The notes below the pieces were generated by a model. It had not been told where the DNA came from, did not search any database, and saw only the letters and a list, made by a program, of their open reading frames with translations. 64,000 nucleotides of DNA from Bacteroidota bacterium. GTDB lineage: Bacteria; Bacteroidota; Bacteroidia; Bacteroidales; Prolixibacteraceae. The translations under genes were made by a program, and so were the position numbers. The stretch covers positions 17,021-81,020 of the forward strand of contig JAUYMU010000128.1 in assembly GCA_030698405.1 (NCBI GenBank), written 5' to 3'. This document shows, one piece after another, positions 38,366 to 48,312 of the stretch. Every line of letters starts with the position of its first letter. Position 1 is the first letter of the stretch.

Positions 38366-40408
38366 CTATTGTACCGCAACTTTTTTGGTAGCTCCATCCA
38401 CACGTACAATGTATATACCAGCTTTAAGCGATTTTGAAGTAAAAGTACCAACCAATTTGTTGGACTGAAGGATACGACCGCTTAAATCAAATACATCCAC
38501 CCGTGAAGTAACGCCCTCAACAACGATACTTGAATTACGTGTGTAAATTAAGTTAGATGCCGTTTTTATGATAGAAATTGCTGTTGTAAGTTTCCATTTC
38601 ACTACTGTGATGCTAATATTTGCATCAGCTGGAAATGCAGCTAAACGATTTGCACGTTCTACACCTGCAGCATCTGCTTCCGGATGACTCCAATCTGGAA
38701 AGTTGTACAATCTATATTCAATAGACATTACCATAGGAACAGTAAACGAAAAAGTACCATCTTCATTTTTCGTTCCTTTAACAGCTTTTGTCATATCCCA
38801 TCCTAAGTAACTTCCTTGAATCCAGCAGTCTGTTGTGCCGGCAGGAACAGTAGCAGTGATATGGATATCGCCTGTTTTTGCAGGATCGAAAATTGCTTTG
38901 AATTCAGTTACAATAACAGTTCCGCCGCTTGTAGCATACTTGAAATTCGCAGATGGGTTTTTTTGTTGATAATCCCACGCAGGACCAGCAGCGAACTTGA
39001 ATTCCAATGTGGTAATATCCAAGGTGTGAATGGTTTTAGTCCAAACGATTCCATCAACGGTAGTTGCACCTTTAGTCATTTTAAAGTCAGCTGCAGGACT
39101 AGCCCAACCATTAAAATTTCCAATAATGTAACATTCAATGGTTGTCGCCGGAGTCAATACTTCAATCGTGACATCTTTTTCATTGGCAGTATCATACACT
39201 ACCAACCAATTCGCAACAACATCAGCAGCTTCATATTTACGGTTTGCAGCTAACTTAACTCCGGCAGCATCGCATTCTTCATATTTCCAGTCCGGACCAC
39301 TGCAATACTTGTATTCATCTGTGGCCACTGCATTCGGATAGTTAATTGTGTAATGCGTAGCATCTACTTTTGTCATAGGTTTTTGACTCCAGCCATTCAT
39401 ATTGCCGGCAATGAAACATGCGTTGGTTCCTGCAGGAACAGTGACGTTATAAATCATTCCCAATACTGGTGTTTTCCATTTTACTACTGTGATGCTAATA
39501 TTTGCATCAGCCGGAAATGCGGCTAAACGATTTGCACGTTCTACACCTGCATCATCTGCTTCTGGATGACTCCAATCTGGTAAGTTGTACAATCTATATT
39601 CAATAGACATTGCCATAGGAACAGTAAACGAAAAAGTACCATCTGCATTTTTCGTTCCTCTAACAGCTTTTGTCATATCCCATCCTAAGTAACTTCCTTG
39701 AATCCAGCAGACTGTTGTGCCGGCAGGAACGGTAGCCGTAATGTGGATATCGCCTGTTTTTGCAGGATCGAAAATTGCTTTGAATTCAGTTACAACAACA
39801 ATTCCACCGTCTGTAGCGTATTTAAAATTCGCAGATGGGGTTTTTTGTTGATAATCCCATGCAGGACCAGCAGCGAACTTGAATTCCAATGTAGTAACAT
39901 CCAATGTGTGGATGGTTTTAGTCCAAACGATTCCATCAACGGTAGTTGCACCTTTAGTCATTTTAAAGGCAGCTGCAGGACTAGCCCAACCATTAAAATT
40001 ACCAACGATGTAACATTCAATTGTTGTCGCTGGAGTCAAAACTTCAATTGTGACATCTTTTTCATTGGCAGTATCATACACTACCAACCAATTTGCAACA
40101 ACATCAGCAGCTGCATATTTGCGGTTTGCAGCTAACTTAACTCCGGCTGCATCGCATTCTTCATATTTCCAGTCCGGGCCACTGCAATACTTGTATTCAT
40201 CAGTGGCTACTGAATTGGGATAGTCAATAGTATAATGCGTAGCATCTACTTTTGTCATAGGTTTTTGACTCCAGCCATTCATATTACCAGCAATAAAACA
40301 CGCGTTGGTTCCGGCAGGAACAGTGACGCTGTATGTCAGTGCCAAAGCTGATTGCATAACGGCAAACATGCTCAAAAGAGCAATCATAAAAGTAAAGATT
40401 CTTTTCAT
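38366..40408 (-). CDS. T9SS-exported protein with six E-set (CBM48-like) modules
   Basis: A 680-residue secreted protein: signal peptide (residues 1-23), six modules of about 98 residues, and a T9SS sorting end (SSIVVEGVTSRVDVFDLSGR; LKAGIYIVRVDG). Each module centres on a GNxNGW-like motif (AGNMNGWSQ, VGNFNGWAS, QGSYLGWDM), which resembles the E-set/CBM48 fold that binds glucans. The three module types occur in the order A-B-C-A-B-C: residues about 25-318 are repeated at 319-612 with about 16 substitutions that I counted. No catalytic motif is present. As the last PUL gene it may bind the target polysaccharide at the surface. Confidence 0.88.
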   Translation of the reverse strand: MKRIFTFMIALLSMFAVMQSALALTYSVTVPAGTNACFIAGNMNGWSQKPMTKVDATHYTIDYPNSVATDEYKYCSGPDWKYEECDAAGVKLAANRKYAAADVVANWLVVYDTANEKDVTIEVLTPATTIECYIVGNFNGWASPAAAFKMTKGATTVDGIVWTKTIHTLDVTTLEFKFAAGPAWDYQQKTPSANFKYATDGGIVVVTEFKAIFDPAKTGDIHITATVPAGTTVCWIQGSYLGWDMTKAVRGTKNADGTFSFTVPMAMSIEYRLYNLPDWSHPEADDAGVERANRLAAFPADANISITVVKWKTPVLGMIYNVTVPAGTNACFIAGNMNGWSQKPMTKVDATHYTINYPNAVATDEYKYCSGPDWKYEECDAAGVKLAANRKYEAADVVANWLVVYDTANEKDVTIEVLTPATTIECYIIGNFNGWASPAADFKMTKGATTVDGIVWTKTIHTLDITTLEFKFAAGPAWDYQQKNPSANFKYATSGGTVIVTEFKAIFDPAKTGDIHITATVPAGTTDCWIQGSYLGWDMTKAVKGTKNEDGTFSFTVPMVMSIEYRLYNFPDWSHPEADAAGVERANRLAAFPADANISITVVKWKLTTAISIIKTASNLIYTRNSSIVVEGVTSRVDVFDLSGRILQSNKLVGTFTSKSLKAGIYIVRVDGATKKVAVQ

Positions 40409-40500
40409 AATAATAGTTTTTAATTGTTTAAACTTATTTGAAATTCACTCATAAAAAAACAAATTGGTTATTTTAAACACCAATAATTCAATTATTTGTA

Positions 40501-41979
40501 CTATTTTTTCCATTTGCAGGAAGCAATACTCTTTGAAGGCACGGTATAAATAAACGAATGGTTATCATCCGCTAATGTTATTTTTATTGATTTATCGGTA
40601 TCGTTTTGAAGTACTACACCATAAGTACCATCAATGTTTTTAACAGCAGTATAGTATAATCCACTTGCTTGAAATCCGCTGGTACCGATTCGGGTAGCGC
40701 CTGGTGAAATTACTTTCGAAAGATGACCAATAACATAAAAATGTGATTTTCGGTCTAAAGTAGCGTAGTCTTTTGTATTTACATCTACTGCGCCATAGCA
40801 GGTTGTACAACCACCCGGACGATTAGGAGCTCCTTTTTCGTCGAGCATAAAATTCCAAACAATGACAGATTTACTGAAATTATTGAGAGTGCCAATGCCT
40901 AATTCACGCATACTCCACATCAAATCACCTTCGAAAGAGTAATTCCAGCTTCCGATAGACATCTCGGTGAAATAAAGATTTTTGCTGGGGTATGCATTAT
41001 GAACATTCATCAGTTCACTCTTGTCACCCCCATATGCATGATAAGCTGCACCATCAACATATTTGGCTGTCTCCGGATCTGCATAAATTTTCACGGGATA
41101 GTTTAATTGATCGAAAATATTGTCGTAGTTGTAGTTATGATCAAATACAACGATCTTGGTGGTTAAAGCCGCATCCGAAAATTTAGGTCCCAAGGCCGTC
41201 CTGACAAACGAAGCTTGTTCTTGCCACGACATATACAGCGATGCCGAATTACCACGATTCAGCGGTTCATTTTGAATGGTAATGGCATCAATATTAAAAC
41301 CTTCCTTCTTCATTTCCTGAATAAATCTGACAAAATAGGTTGCATAATCCTGATAATAAATTGGGTTAAGCTGTCCACTTGTCCATGAATTGTAAGGTTG
41401 CAAATCGACCAGATTATTCACCTTCATCCAGCGAGGACATGTCCAGGGAGAAGCGAGTATTTTCACTTTGGGATTGATCGCCAAAATCTCTTTCAGAATT
41501 GGAAAAAGGTCGCGCTTGTCAAGTTCATGAATAGCAAAATTCCCGATACCGGGAGCATCGCAACAGGTATATTCATCCATAGAGAAATCGGAACAACCGA
41601 TAGAAATACGAATATAGCTGTAACCCATGCCAGATACAGGATCGAATGTTTCTTTCAGTAACTTTAAACGGTTTGATGGTGTCATTTTCAGCAAATTGTA
41701 ACAGGTAGATCCAGTGATTGCTGCGCCAAATCCATCAATTTCCTGAAATGTTTCTGAAGGTTTCATCGTAATGGTGGTTTCAACAGCCATGTTTGGCTTT
41801 GTGCTGAAACTAAGAGGAATACTGGTAAAAAGCATAGATTTATTTGCTGTTGTTACATATACTTCAACATCACTCTTTCCAGGCGGAATAGTCGGCGTAT
41901 TTTTCTCTTCTGCTTTACAAGATGAAAGAAACATACTCATGAAAAATGTCACAGCAATTAAAAACTTTAATTTGCTCAT
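40501..41979 (-). CDS. GH30-family glycosidase lipoprotein
   Basis: A 492-residue enzyme with a lipoprotein signal peptide (MSMFLSSC, lipobox LSSC), so it is probably anchored to the outer membrane. The TIM barrel and side beta domain match GH30: EIDGFGAAITGST, SYIRISIGCSDFS, acid/base glutamate in TIQNEPL, nucleophile glutamate in YFTEMSIGSW, and VIVWNFMLDEKGAPN. GH30 includes beta-1,6-glucanases, glucosylceramidases and xylanases; the sequence does not fix the linkage. It is the only intact glycosidase of the PUL, between the surface lipoprotein and the E-set protein. Confidence 0.9.
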   Translation of the reverse strand: MSKLKFLIAVTFFMSMFLSSCKAEEKNTPTIPPGKSDVEVYVTTANKSMLFTSIPLSFSTKPNMAVETTITMKPSETFQEIDGFGAAITGSTCYNLLKMTPSNRLKLLKETFDPVSGMGYSYIRISIGCSDFSMDEYTCCDAPGIGNFAIHELDKRDLFPILKEILAINPKVKILASPWTCPRWMKVNNLVDLQPYNSWTSGQLNPIYYQDYATYFVRFIQEMKKEGFNIDAITIQNEPLNRGNSASLYMSWQEQASFVRTALGPKFSDAALTTKIVVFDHNYNYDNIFDQLNYPVKIYADPETAKYVDGAAYHAYGGDKSELMNVHNAYPSKNLYFTEMSIGSWNYSFEGDLMWSMRELGIGTLNNFSKSVIVWNFMLDEKGAPNRPGGCTTCYGAVDVNTKDYATLDRKSHFYVIGHLSKVISPGATRIGTSGFQASGLYYTAVKNIDGTYGVVLQNDTDKSIKITLADDNHSFIYTVPSKSIASCKWKK

Positions 41980-42036
41980 AGATTTGATTTGCTAAAATTT
42001 TTGTTCGGAGACAAACTGTCACCGAACAAAGTTTAT

Positions 42037-43440
42037 TTAAGGAATTTTTACAGCATTAATAGTCATATTGTTCTGATTGAGTGTGATACGATATACTCCT
42101 TCAACCACATCAGCGCTCAATACATTCACATTTCCATTTGTTTCTGCAGGACCAAGGAAAGGAGGAGAGACTGTATATTTCGAAGCCCATTCTTCGTGTC
42201 CATCCCACCAACCACGTTTGTGAAAAAATTTGAAATCAAGTCCACCATATTTGCCTGTGCCTGTGTTTGGTGTGTTTTTGCAGTACATAGTTGCCTGATA
42301 AATACCCGGTGAAACCAATCGACAAGCGATATAATCCAACGGACTATTCCAGTTCCAGCTTGAAGTAGTCAAGTAAGGAGCAGAAGGTCGTCCAAAACCT
42401 GTTCCACATATCCACAGCGCTTCAGGATAGAGTGCTTCAGGTTGTTGCTCAATGTACATATAGTTAGCTTCAATCAGAAAATAGGCTTTGTAAAGTCCTG
42501 TTTTTCCTAAGAATTTAGCGGTGTTTGTTCCGGTTTTCTGGAAATAATCTGGTGATAAACTGTTTGCGAGATCAGTAGTGATACCTGAAAAGGTTACTTC
42601 AACATTCTCTCCAAAATAGACATTTCCACCCCTGAAATTTCTGGCAGACATCACCAGTGCCGGCAAGTCCAGATTAATATCAAGCGTAGTTGCAGGTTCC
42701 AGCAATTTTCCACCTACTTTAGCTGTAAACTTAAGGGCATCGAAGGTGAATTCTGAAATACCAACCAATGTACCATCTGTAGCATTTATAGAGCTTCCAG
42801 TCTGATCAATTAAGCCAATTTTTCCTGTTGCAACATCCACCAACCCAAATACCATTCCTGTCCAGTCAATTCTTTGGAATTTATCCAGCTTTGTAGCTAA
42901 CTTGTAGTTAAAGGAAGTACTAAAATCCAAACCGGTAACTTTATAAATATAATTTGCAGCATCCGTTAAAATAAGTTTAGCCGATACTCCTTGTCCAAAA
43001 TCGGGAACAATATACAAATCGGTAATGGGTGGCCGTTTTGCAATCGTTGTACTTACAATCAAATCTTTCTCGATTCCACTTACGTTGGTGGAAGTTAAAT
43101 AAATTTTTACCGGTTCGTTATCAGGACGATTGGCAACAAAGGGTATTCCATAAGTCCTTTTAATACTGGCCTGATTTCCTTTTGTTCTAATCAGCTCGGA
43201 AGTTACCACTTCGTTATTAACAACTACTTTAACCGCTAAAGTGGATAAAGGGGCTACCTTATCAGAAACATCCACATGCAAGTGAATTGAATCACCATAA
43301 GTGATTACACTCTCAGATACTGTTGCTATTTCTATTGTTGGGGTTGAACTTGGATACCTTACAACAATATCTTCGTTGCTGCAAGCCCAAAAGCCAAAGG
43401 ATATGCAAATCAGTAATATGTATTTTATTGTATTTTTCAT
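42037..43440 (-). CDS. Surface glycan-binding lipoprotein (SusE/F-like position)
   Basis: A 467-residue lipoprotein (lipobox FWAC at residues 17-20, WACSNED). It has an Ig-like N-terminal domain (TPTIEIATVSESVITYGDSI), then beta-rich modules, and ends with ALWICGTGFGRPSAPYL and FKFFHKRGWWDGHEEW, which look like SusE/F-type glycan-binding modules with exposed tryptophans. Its place after SusD is the usual place of a surface glycan-binding protein. No family can be named with certainty; the role is inferred from position and type. Confidence 0.75.
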   Translation of the reverse strand: MKNTIKYILLICISFGFWACSNEDIVVRYPSSTPTIEIATVSESVITYGDSIHLHVDVSDKVAPLSTLAVKVVVNNEVVTSELIRTKGNQASIKRTYGIPFVANRPDNEPVKIYLTSTNVSGIEKDLIVSTTIAKRPPITDLYIVPDFGQGVSAKLILTDAANYIYKVTGLDFSTSFNYKLATKLDKFQRIDWTGMVFGLVDVATGKIGLIDQTGSSINATDGTLVGISEFTFDALKFTAKVGGKLLEPATTLDINLDLPALVMSARNFRGGNVYFGENVEVTFSGITTDLANSLSPDYFQKTGTNTAKFLGKTGLYKAYFLIEANYMYIEQQPEALYPEALWICGTGFGRPSAPYLTTSSWNWNSPLDYIACRLVSPGIYQATMYCKNTPNTGTGKYGGLDFKFFHKRGWWDGHEEWASKYTVSPPFLGPAETNGNVNVLSADVVEGVYRITLNQNNMTINAVKIP

Positions 43441-43479
43441 GACTTCCTAATTTTTGTCGATTAAAAATTATTGAATGAA

Positions 43480-44973
43480 TCAATAACCAGTGTTTTGAAG
43501 CATAGATGGATTTTTGTCAATCTGAGGTTGTGGTATTGGCAACAGGGTTTTTTCTTCTGTCAACACATTCATTGGCAAACGTCCAACATCCCTGCTGTTC
43601 AAAGTATTCATCACCGTAAAAACTTTTCCGGTTCGAACTAAATCGAACCAGCGCTGTCCTTCAAATGCTAATTCCAACCTTCTTTCGTTTAAAACATCAT
43701 CGGCTGTAACTGCAGTCAAACTGGCAAGTTTTGCCCGTGTACGAATACGATTAACCAATGTAGTGGCATCAGCAGTATTCCCTTGGCCAACATAAGCTTC
43801 AGCTTTCAGCAATAAAATATCTGCCAGTCGTATTTTGATAACACTATGAAATTTAGAGCGATATTTATACATGAATGGATAACCCTTTGAAGGATAATGA
43901 TTACTCCAGATTACGTCGGCATTGACGATGGTTTGTTTTTTTCGTTCCGTGTCACCAGCTTTATCAAATGCTGCTGTCAAATCACGCGAAGGAGTAAACC
44001 ACTTTGCCCAATCGTATTTGCTGGTAGCGCTTGAGAGATCTATACCACACATCCATGTTACCCAATTTCCACCTCCGGAAAAGGTAATTTCAAAAATAGA
44101 TTCTGACGTATTTCTGTTTTTAACATCTGTATTGGCCGCATTCATATCAAACAAATCGCCGTAATTAGCTACCAGTGAAACATCTTTTTCGACTTCAGAG
44201 CAATACTGAACTACTTTGGCATAATCTCTAACAGGCGCCTCAGCATATATTTTTGCCAGCAATGCATTTCCCACTGTTTTTGAAAATTTGAATTTATTTG
44301 TGTTATCAATTGCGGGTGTCCCACCTGGTTCTAATGCAGTATTCAAATCCTTGATAATTTGTGCATAAATTTCAGCAGTTGTATTTTTCTTAGGATAATA
44401 CAATGGATATACTTCCTCAATATTGGCCGACGTTATTGCTGGAGGTTCCACCAATATTAACGGCACATCCCCCCACAGACGTACTAAATCAAAATAAATC
44501 ATCGATCGTAATACCAGGGCTTCCGATTTCCATTGTTTGCGTTCGGCCAGGGTGAGAGCGACATCGGGAACAGAATCAATATTGCATATCACGCTGTTGG
44601 CGGCTCCTACGATTCCAAAATAATTATCCCAATCGCGGTTAATATTTTTGTTATTGCCGTCTTGTCTTTGTTGCTCTAACTGTGTTAATTCAAGATCGGT
44701 TGCACCACGGTAGGAATTATCAGCATGGGTATCGGAGTATATTAAATAATCCAGTATCCATGATTCAACTTTGTTTGTCGATAATTGATTATACATATTA
44801 TCGTATTGGGTTTTCATTTCAGCTTTGGTCTTGAACTTTACAGTTCCACCAGAGCTGTCGCTTCCACCCACATTGAGTTCACTAAAATCTGAAACAGGAT
44901 CAAGATTGAGTGAACAAGCACTTAACAAAAGGGAAATAGCTATTAAATAGCCCAGTTTTATTATTTTTTTCAT
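43480..44973 (-). CDS. SusD/RagB-family outer-membrane lipoprotein
   Basis: A 497-residue lipoprotein with lipobox LLSAC. SusD signatures include LDPVSDFSE, VLRSMIYFDLVRLWGDVPLI, IYAQIIKDLNTALEP, KLAQ-like TPR helices and a conserved end, NERRLELAFEGQRWFDLVRT. SusD lids the SusC channel and binds the glycan before import. It lies 11 bases downstream of susC, so both are surely in one transcript. Confidence 0.95.
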   Translation of the reverse strand: MKKIIKLGYLIAISLLLSACSLNLDPVSDFSELNVGGSDSSGGTVKFKTKAEMKTQYDNMYNQLSTNKVESWILDYLIYSDTHADNSYRGATDLELTQLEQQRQDGNNKNINRDWDNYFGIVGAANSVICNIDSVPDVALTLAERKQWKSEALVLRSMIYFDLVRLWGDVPLILVEPPAITSANIEEVYPLYYPKKNTTAEIYAQIIKDLNTALEPGGTPAIDNTNKFKFSKTVGNALLAKIYAEAPVRDYAKVVQYCSEVEKDVSLVANYGDLFDMNAANTDVKNRNTSESIFEITFSGGGNWVTWMCGIDLSSATSKYDWAKWFTPSRDLTAAFDKAGDTERKKQTIVNADVIWSNHYPSKGYPFMYKYRSKFHSVIKIRLADILLLKAEAYVGQGNTADATTLVNRIRTRAKLASLTAVTADDVLNERRLELAFEGQRWFDLVRTGKVFTVMNTLNSRDVGRLPMNVLTEEKTLLPIPQPQIDKNPSMLQNTGY

Positions 44974-44984
44974 TTTTGTAATTG

Positions 44985-47900
44985 TTAAAATTCAACATTA
45001 AAGCCAATTACATAACTCTTCGATTGAGGATAGGTGCCATAATCAATACCTTGAACAGTGGCACTTCCCCCATATTGACTAACTTCCGGATCAAATCCTT
45101 TATATTTAGTCAAAGTCAATAGATTCGTTGTAGTAAAATAGGGTTGCAAACGAGTTATGTTCATTTTTCTCAACCACTTACTTGCCAAATTGTAAGACAG
45201 AGTGAGTGTTTTTAACCGTAAATAACTACCATCTTCCACGAAGCGGGTAGATGTCAGTAAATTTTCTTTTGTAGCTACTGCTCTTGGCATATAGGTGACC
45301 ATTCCCGGGCGCTCCCACCTATCGAGCACTGCAACAGATTGATTTTTGGCATCATACATTCCTTCGGTTTCCATGCGCGAGATATTGTAAATGTCATTTC
45401 CATAAGAACCTTGAAGGAATAAATTCAGCGTAAATCCCTGATAAGAAAAATTATTTGTTAAGCCATATGTAAATTTAGGGTTGGGATCTCCAATAATTGT
45501 ACGCTCGCTCAATGATGGAGTGCCATCTGCATTCATAGTTTCATAAATCAAATTTCCAGTTTCAGGATCTACTCCTTTGGAAATATATCCATAGAAAACG
45601 CCTAGCGGCTGACCCGGTGTCAAGAGTACAACTTTTTCACCTGTTGATGATTCCGCTAAATAATATTTCTGTTGAAGGGTCAGTTTTTCAACCTTATTCC
45701 TGTTAAAAGAAATATTGAAGTCAGTTTCCCATTTGAATTTTTCGGTATAGTTTTTAGTGTTTAAGGCGATTTCAATCCCCTTGTTACTCATTTCTCCCTC
45801 GTTACGTGTCAAACTTCCAACGGGAGCAGTTGAGGGTAGAGGCACATCCATCAATAAATTTGTGGTGTATTTGTAGTAAGCATCAAGAGTAAGATTTACG
45901 CGACTTTCGAGAATGGATAAATCTATTCCAATGTTGGATTGAGTGGTTGTTTCCCAGGTCAAATCTGAGTTTTTCATATTCGCTATTGCCAAGCCAGGCA
46001 CGGCATCGGTGTATAAACCACTTTTATCCCACCATGGCAGGCGTCTGATGTTATAGCGTTGTAAATAAGCATAATCACTAATTCCTGATTGATTACCCGT
46101 TTGTCCCCAACCACCTCTGAGTTTCAAATCACTAACCAATTTTATATCTTTCATAAAGTCTTCAGATGAAATTCTCCATGCAGCAGATGCAGAAGGGAAA
46201 TAACCCCATTTATGACCTGGAGCCAATTTGGAAGAACCATCCGCACGGAAGTTGACAGTCAGCAGATATTTGCTGTCATAATTGTAAGCGATCCTTCCCA
46301 GAAAAGACATAATGGCCCAATCGGAAGCAGATGTTCCGCTTCCCTGTTCAATTTTATTGCCGGCATTTAAAGTAATAATGTCAGATGTACTAAAGTGAGA
46401 AGCCGACATATAGCTTTGATTCCATGCAGAGGAAGTGAATGATGTTCCGCCCATTGCACTCAGGTTGTGTTTTTTAAACCCTTTATCGTAAGTCATAATA
46501 TTATCAAAAACCATAATTGAACTCAATGATCTGTTATCGGAAGCCTGGCCATAATTGGTTCGTCCCCATGAAGTTTTGATTGGGTCTAAAAAACTGGTAG
46601 AATTATAATAAACGCGATCCAGCGATAATGACGTTTTGAATTTTAATGCCGGAGAAAACGTTATTTCACCACTTGTGCTGCCTACAAATCGATTGCTATT
46701 ACTTTTGTTGTTTTCCGATCGTGACATATTTTCCACAGGATGGGTCACTTGTGCGCCATAATAATTATCGTAATATTGTGTTGGGATTGCAGGATTCCAA
46801 ATAGGAGCATAAGTTGGAGTATTAATAACCGATAAGATTACACCTGCCCGATTGGCTCCTGTTCCTGATATTATTCCGTTGTTGGTGTAGTCAGAATATG
46901 CCAGATTGGTATTCAATTTAAACCAGGTTCGAATCTGATTTTCCAGGTTTGCCCGTAAATTATATCGTTTATAGTAAGCTACTGGAATAACACCTGATTC
47001 GTTCGTCATCCCTCCTGAAACAAAGTATTTCATTTTGTCGGATGAATTAGAAATAGCCAATTGATAGTCTTGTGTAACACCGGTTCTGAACGTTTCTTTA
47101 AACCAATCGGTTTGATCGGTCAATCCATCAGGTAAGGTAACCGCGCCAATTTCATCCATCAATGTTTTATATTGAGCAGTATTCAGCGATTGTAAATGTT
47201 TAACAACCTGAGTAGTACCGGCATGTGCATTGAATGATATTTTTGCTTCCCCTTTTGAACCCATTTTAGTGGTAATCAACACTACCCCATTGGAGGCTCT
47301 CGAACCATATATGGCGGCAGAAGAAGCATCTTTTAAAATTTGCATACTTTCGATATCGTTTGGCGACAGGAAGTTGATTTCGTTCATCGGAACACCATCG
47401 ACGACATATAATGGATCATTACTTGCACTTATTGAGCTATTTCCGCGAACGCGAACGACCATACCTGCTCCGGGCTCACCACTCGGCTGCACTACTGTAA
47501 CACCTGCAGCTTTACCTTGAATGGCAGAAGCGGCTGATATTATGGGTCTTTCGCTAATATCCTTGGTAGAAACAGTAGCTACTGAAGTGGTAAGATCTCT
47601 TTTTTTAACAGATCCATAGCCTACAACCACAACCTCATCAATTGCAACCAGTTCTTCTGCCAGTATCACATTAATTGGTGCAGTGCCACTTACAATTATC
47701 TCCTGAGTATGGAATCCTATCATTGATAATGACAAAGTGTTTCCTGCCACAACGGACAGTGTGAACATTCCCTCAATGTTGGTAATAGTTCCAATAGTTG
47801 TACCTTTTACTGCTACAGTAACACCGAACAAAGGATCACCGTTTTTATCTGTTACTTTACCGGAAACGGTTAGCTGTTGCCCTAAATCTTGCAACAAGGA

Positions 47901-48050
47901 AGTTCTGTTTAGTTTTTCCGACTGTGCATAACTTTCGCTGGCAAAGCCTACCACTACCGAGATACTCACTAATAAAACTGCTAGTTTCATCTTTCTGAAA
48001 TTTTCATTTACCCATGGCACTGAACCATGAATGAACCACCATTTTTTCAT
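44985..48050 (-). CDS. SusC/RagA-family TonB-dependent outer-membrane transporter
   Basis: A 1021-residue TonB-dependent receptor. It has a signal region of the long SusC kind (MKLAVLLVSISVVVGFASES near residue 21), a carboxypeptidase-regulatory-like domain (VSGKVTDKNGDPLFGVTV), the TonB box-like stretch (VVVGYGSVKKRDLT), a plug (VRVRGNSSISASNDPLYVVD, then GSRASNGVVLITTK) and a 22-strand-type barrel ending in NVEF. It imports oligosaccharides with SusD across the outer membrane. No STN domain is present, so direct anti-sigma signalling is unlikely. The upstream gap holds its promoter. Confidence 0.95.
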   Translation of the reverse strand: MKKWWFIHGSVPWVNENFRKMKLAVLLVSISVVVGFASESYAQSEKLNRTSLLQDLGQQLTVSGKVTDKNGDPLFGVTVAVKGTTIGTITNIEGMFTLSVVAGNTLSLSMIGFHTQEIIVSGTAPINVILAEELVAIDEVVVVGYGSVKKRDLTTSVATVSTKDISERPIISAASAIQGKAAGVTVVQPSGEPGAGMVVRVRGNSSISASNDPLYVVDGVPMNEINFLSPNDIESMQILKDASSAAIYGSRASNGVVLITTKMGSKGEAKISFNAHAGTTQVVKHLQSLNTAQYKTLMDEIGAVTLPDGLTDQTDWFKETFRTGVTQDYQLAISNSSDKMKYFVSGGMTNESGVIPVAYYKRYNLRANLENQIRTWFKLNTNLAYSDYTNNGIISGTGANRAGVILSVINTPTYAPIWNPAIPTQYYDNYYGAQVTHPVENMSRSENNKSNSNRFVGSTSGEITFSPALKFKTSLSLDRVYYNSTSFLDPIKTSWGRTNYGQASDNRSLSSIMVFDNIMTYDKGFKKHNLSAMGGTSFTSSAWNQSYMSASHFSTSDIITLNAGNKIEQGSGTSASDWAIMSFLGRIAYNYDSKYLLTVNFRADGSSKLAPGHKWGYFPSASAAWRISSEDFMKDIKLVSDLKLRGGWGQTGNQSGISDYAYLQRYNIRRLPWWDKSGLYTDAVPGLAIANMKNSDLTWETTTQSNIGIDLSILESRVNLTLDAYYKYTTNLLMDVPLPSTAPVGSLTRNEGEMSNKGIEIALNTKNYTEKFKWETDFNISFNRNKVEKLTLQQKYYLAESSTGEKVVLLTPGQPLGVFYGYISKGVDPETGNLIYETMNADGTPSLSERTIIGDPNPKFTYGLTNNFSYQGFTLNLFLQGSYGNDIYNISRMETEGMYDAKNQSVAVLDRWERPGMVTYMPRAVATKENLLTSTRFVEDGSYLRLKTLTLSYNLASKWLRKMNITRLQPYFTTTNLLTLTKYKGFDPEVSQYGGSATVQGIDYGTYPQSKSYVIGFNVEF

Positions 48051-48122
48051 AAATAAAGTTTTAGAAATGGATTCTAAACAAAAAATAATTTAAACATTAA
48101 TTGGCTGTTAATTTTCGTTAAG

Positions 48123-48152
48123 CAAAGTTAAACCAATGTAAACAGTTTCAAT
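48123..48152 (-). promoter_or_regulatory. Candidate promoter of the PUL structural genes
   Basis: On the minus strand TAACTTTG (complement at 48123-48130) fits TAnnTTTG, with ATTG (48149-48152) 18 bases upstream as a -33-like element. It lies 73 bases before the SusC start. The gap around it, 48051-48312, contains no other coding feature and would hold the regulator's binding site. Confidence 0.45.
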
Positions 48153-48312
48153 AAATAATGGTACAGCAATATTACATCTAACGCAAAATCGCATTACATC
48201 AATTATACATCAAGAAAAATGGTATGTATTTGTAATAGAGGAATATATGTATTGTCAGTAAATAACAGGTAATACAACAGAAGTAGAATTTAGATACACA
48301 AGTCTTTTTTTA

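Noticed and set aside
38816..40135. Two similar 145-codon plus-strand frames opposite the E-set gene, 882 bp apart
   Set aside because: They resemble each other only because the underlying gene is duplicated; no independent coding signal.
48057..48312. Search for a riboswitch or small RNA upstream of SusC
   Set aside because: The stretch is A/T-rich with short ATTACATC-like direct repeats but no strong hairpin or known conserved motif; only a promoter is supported.
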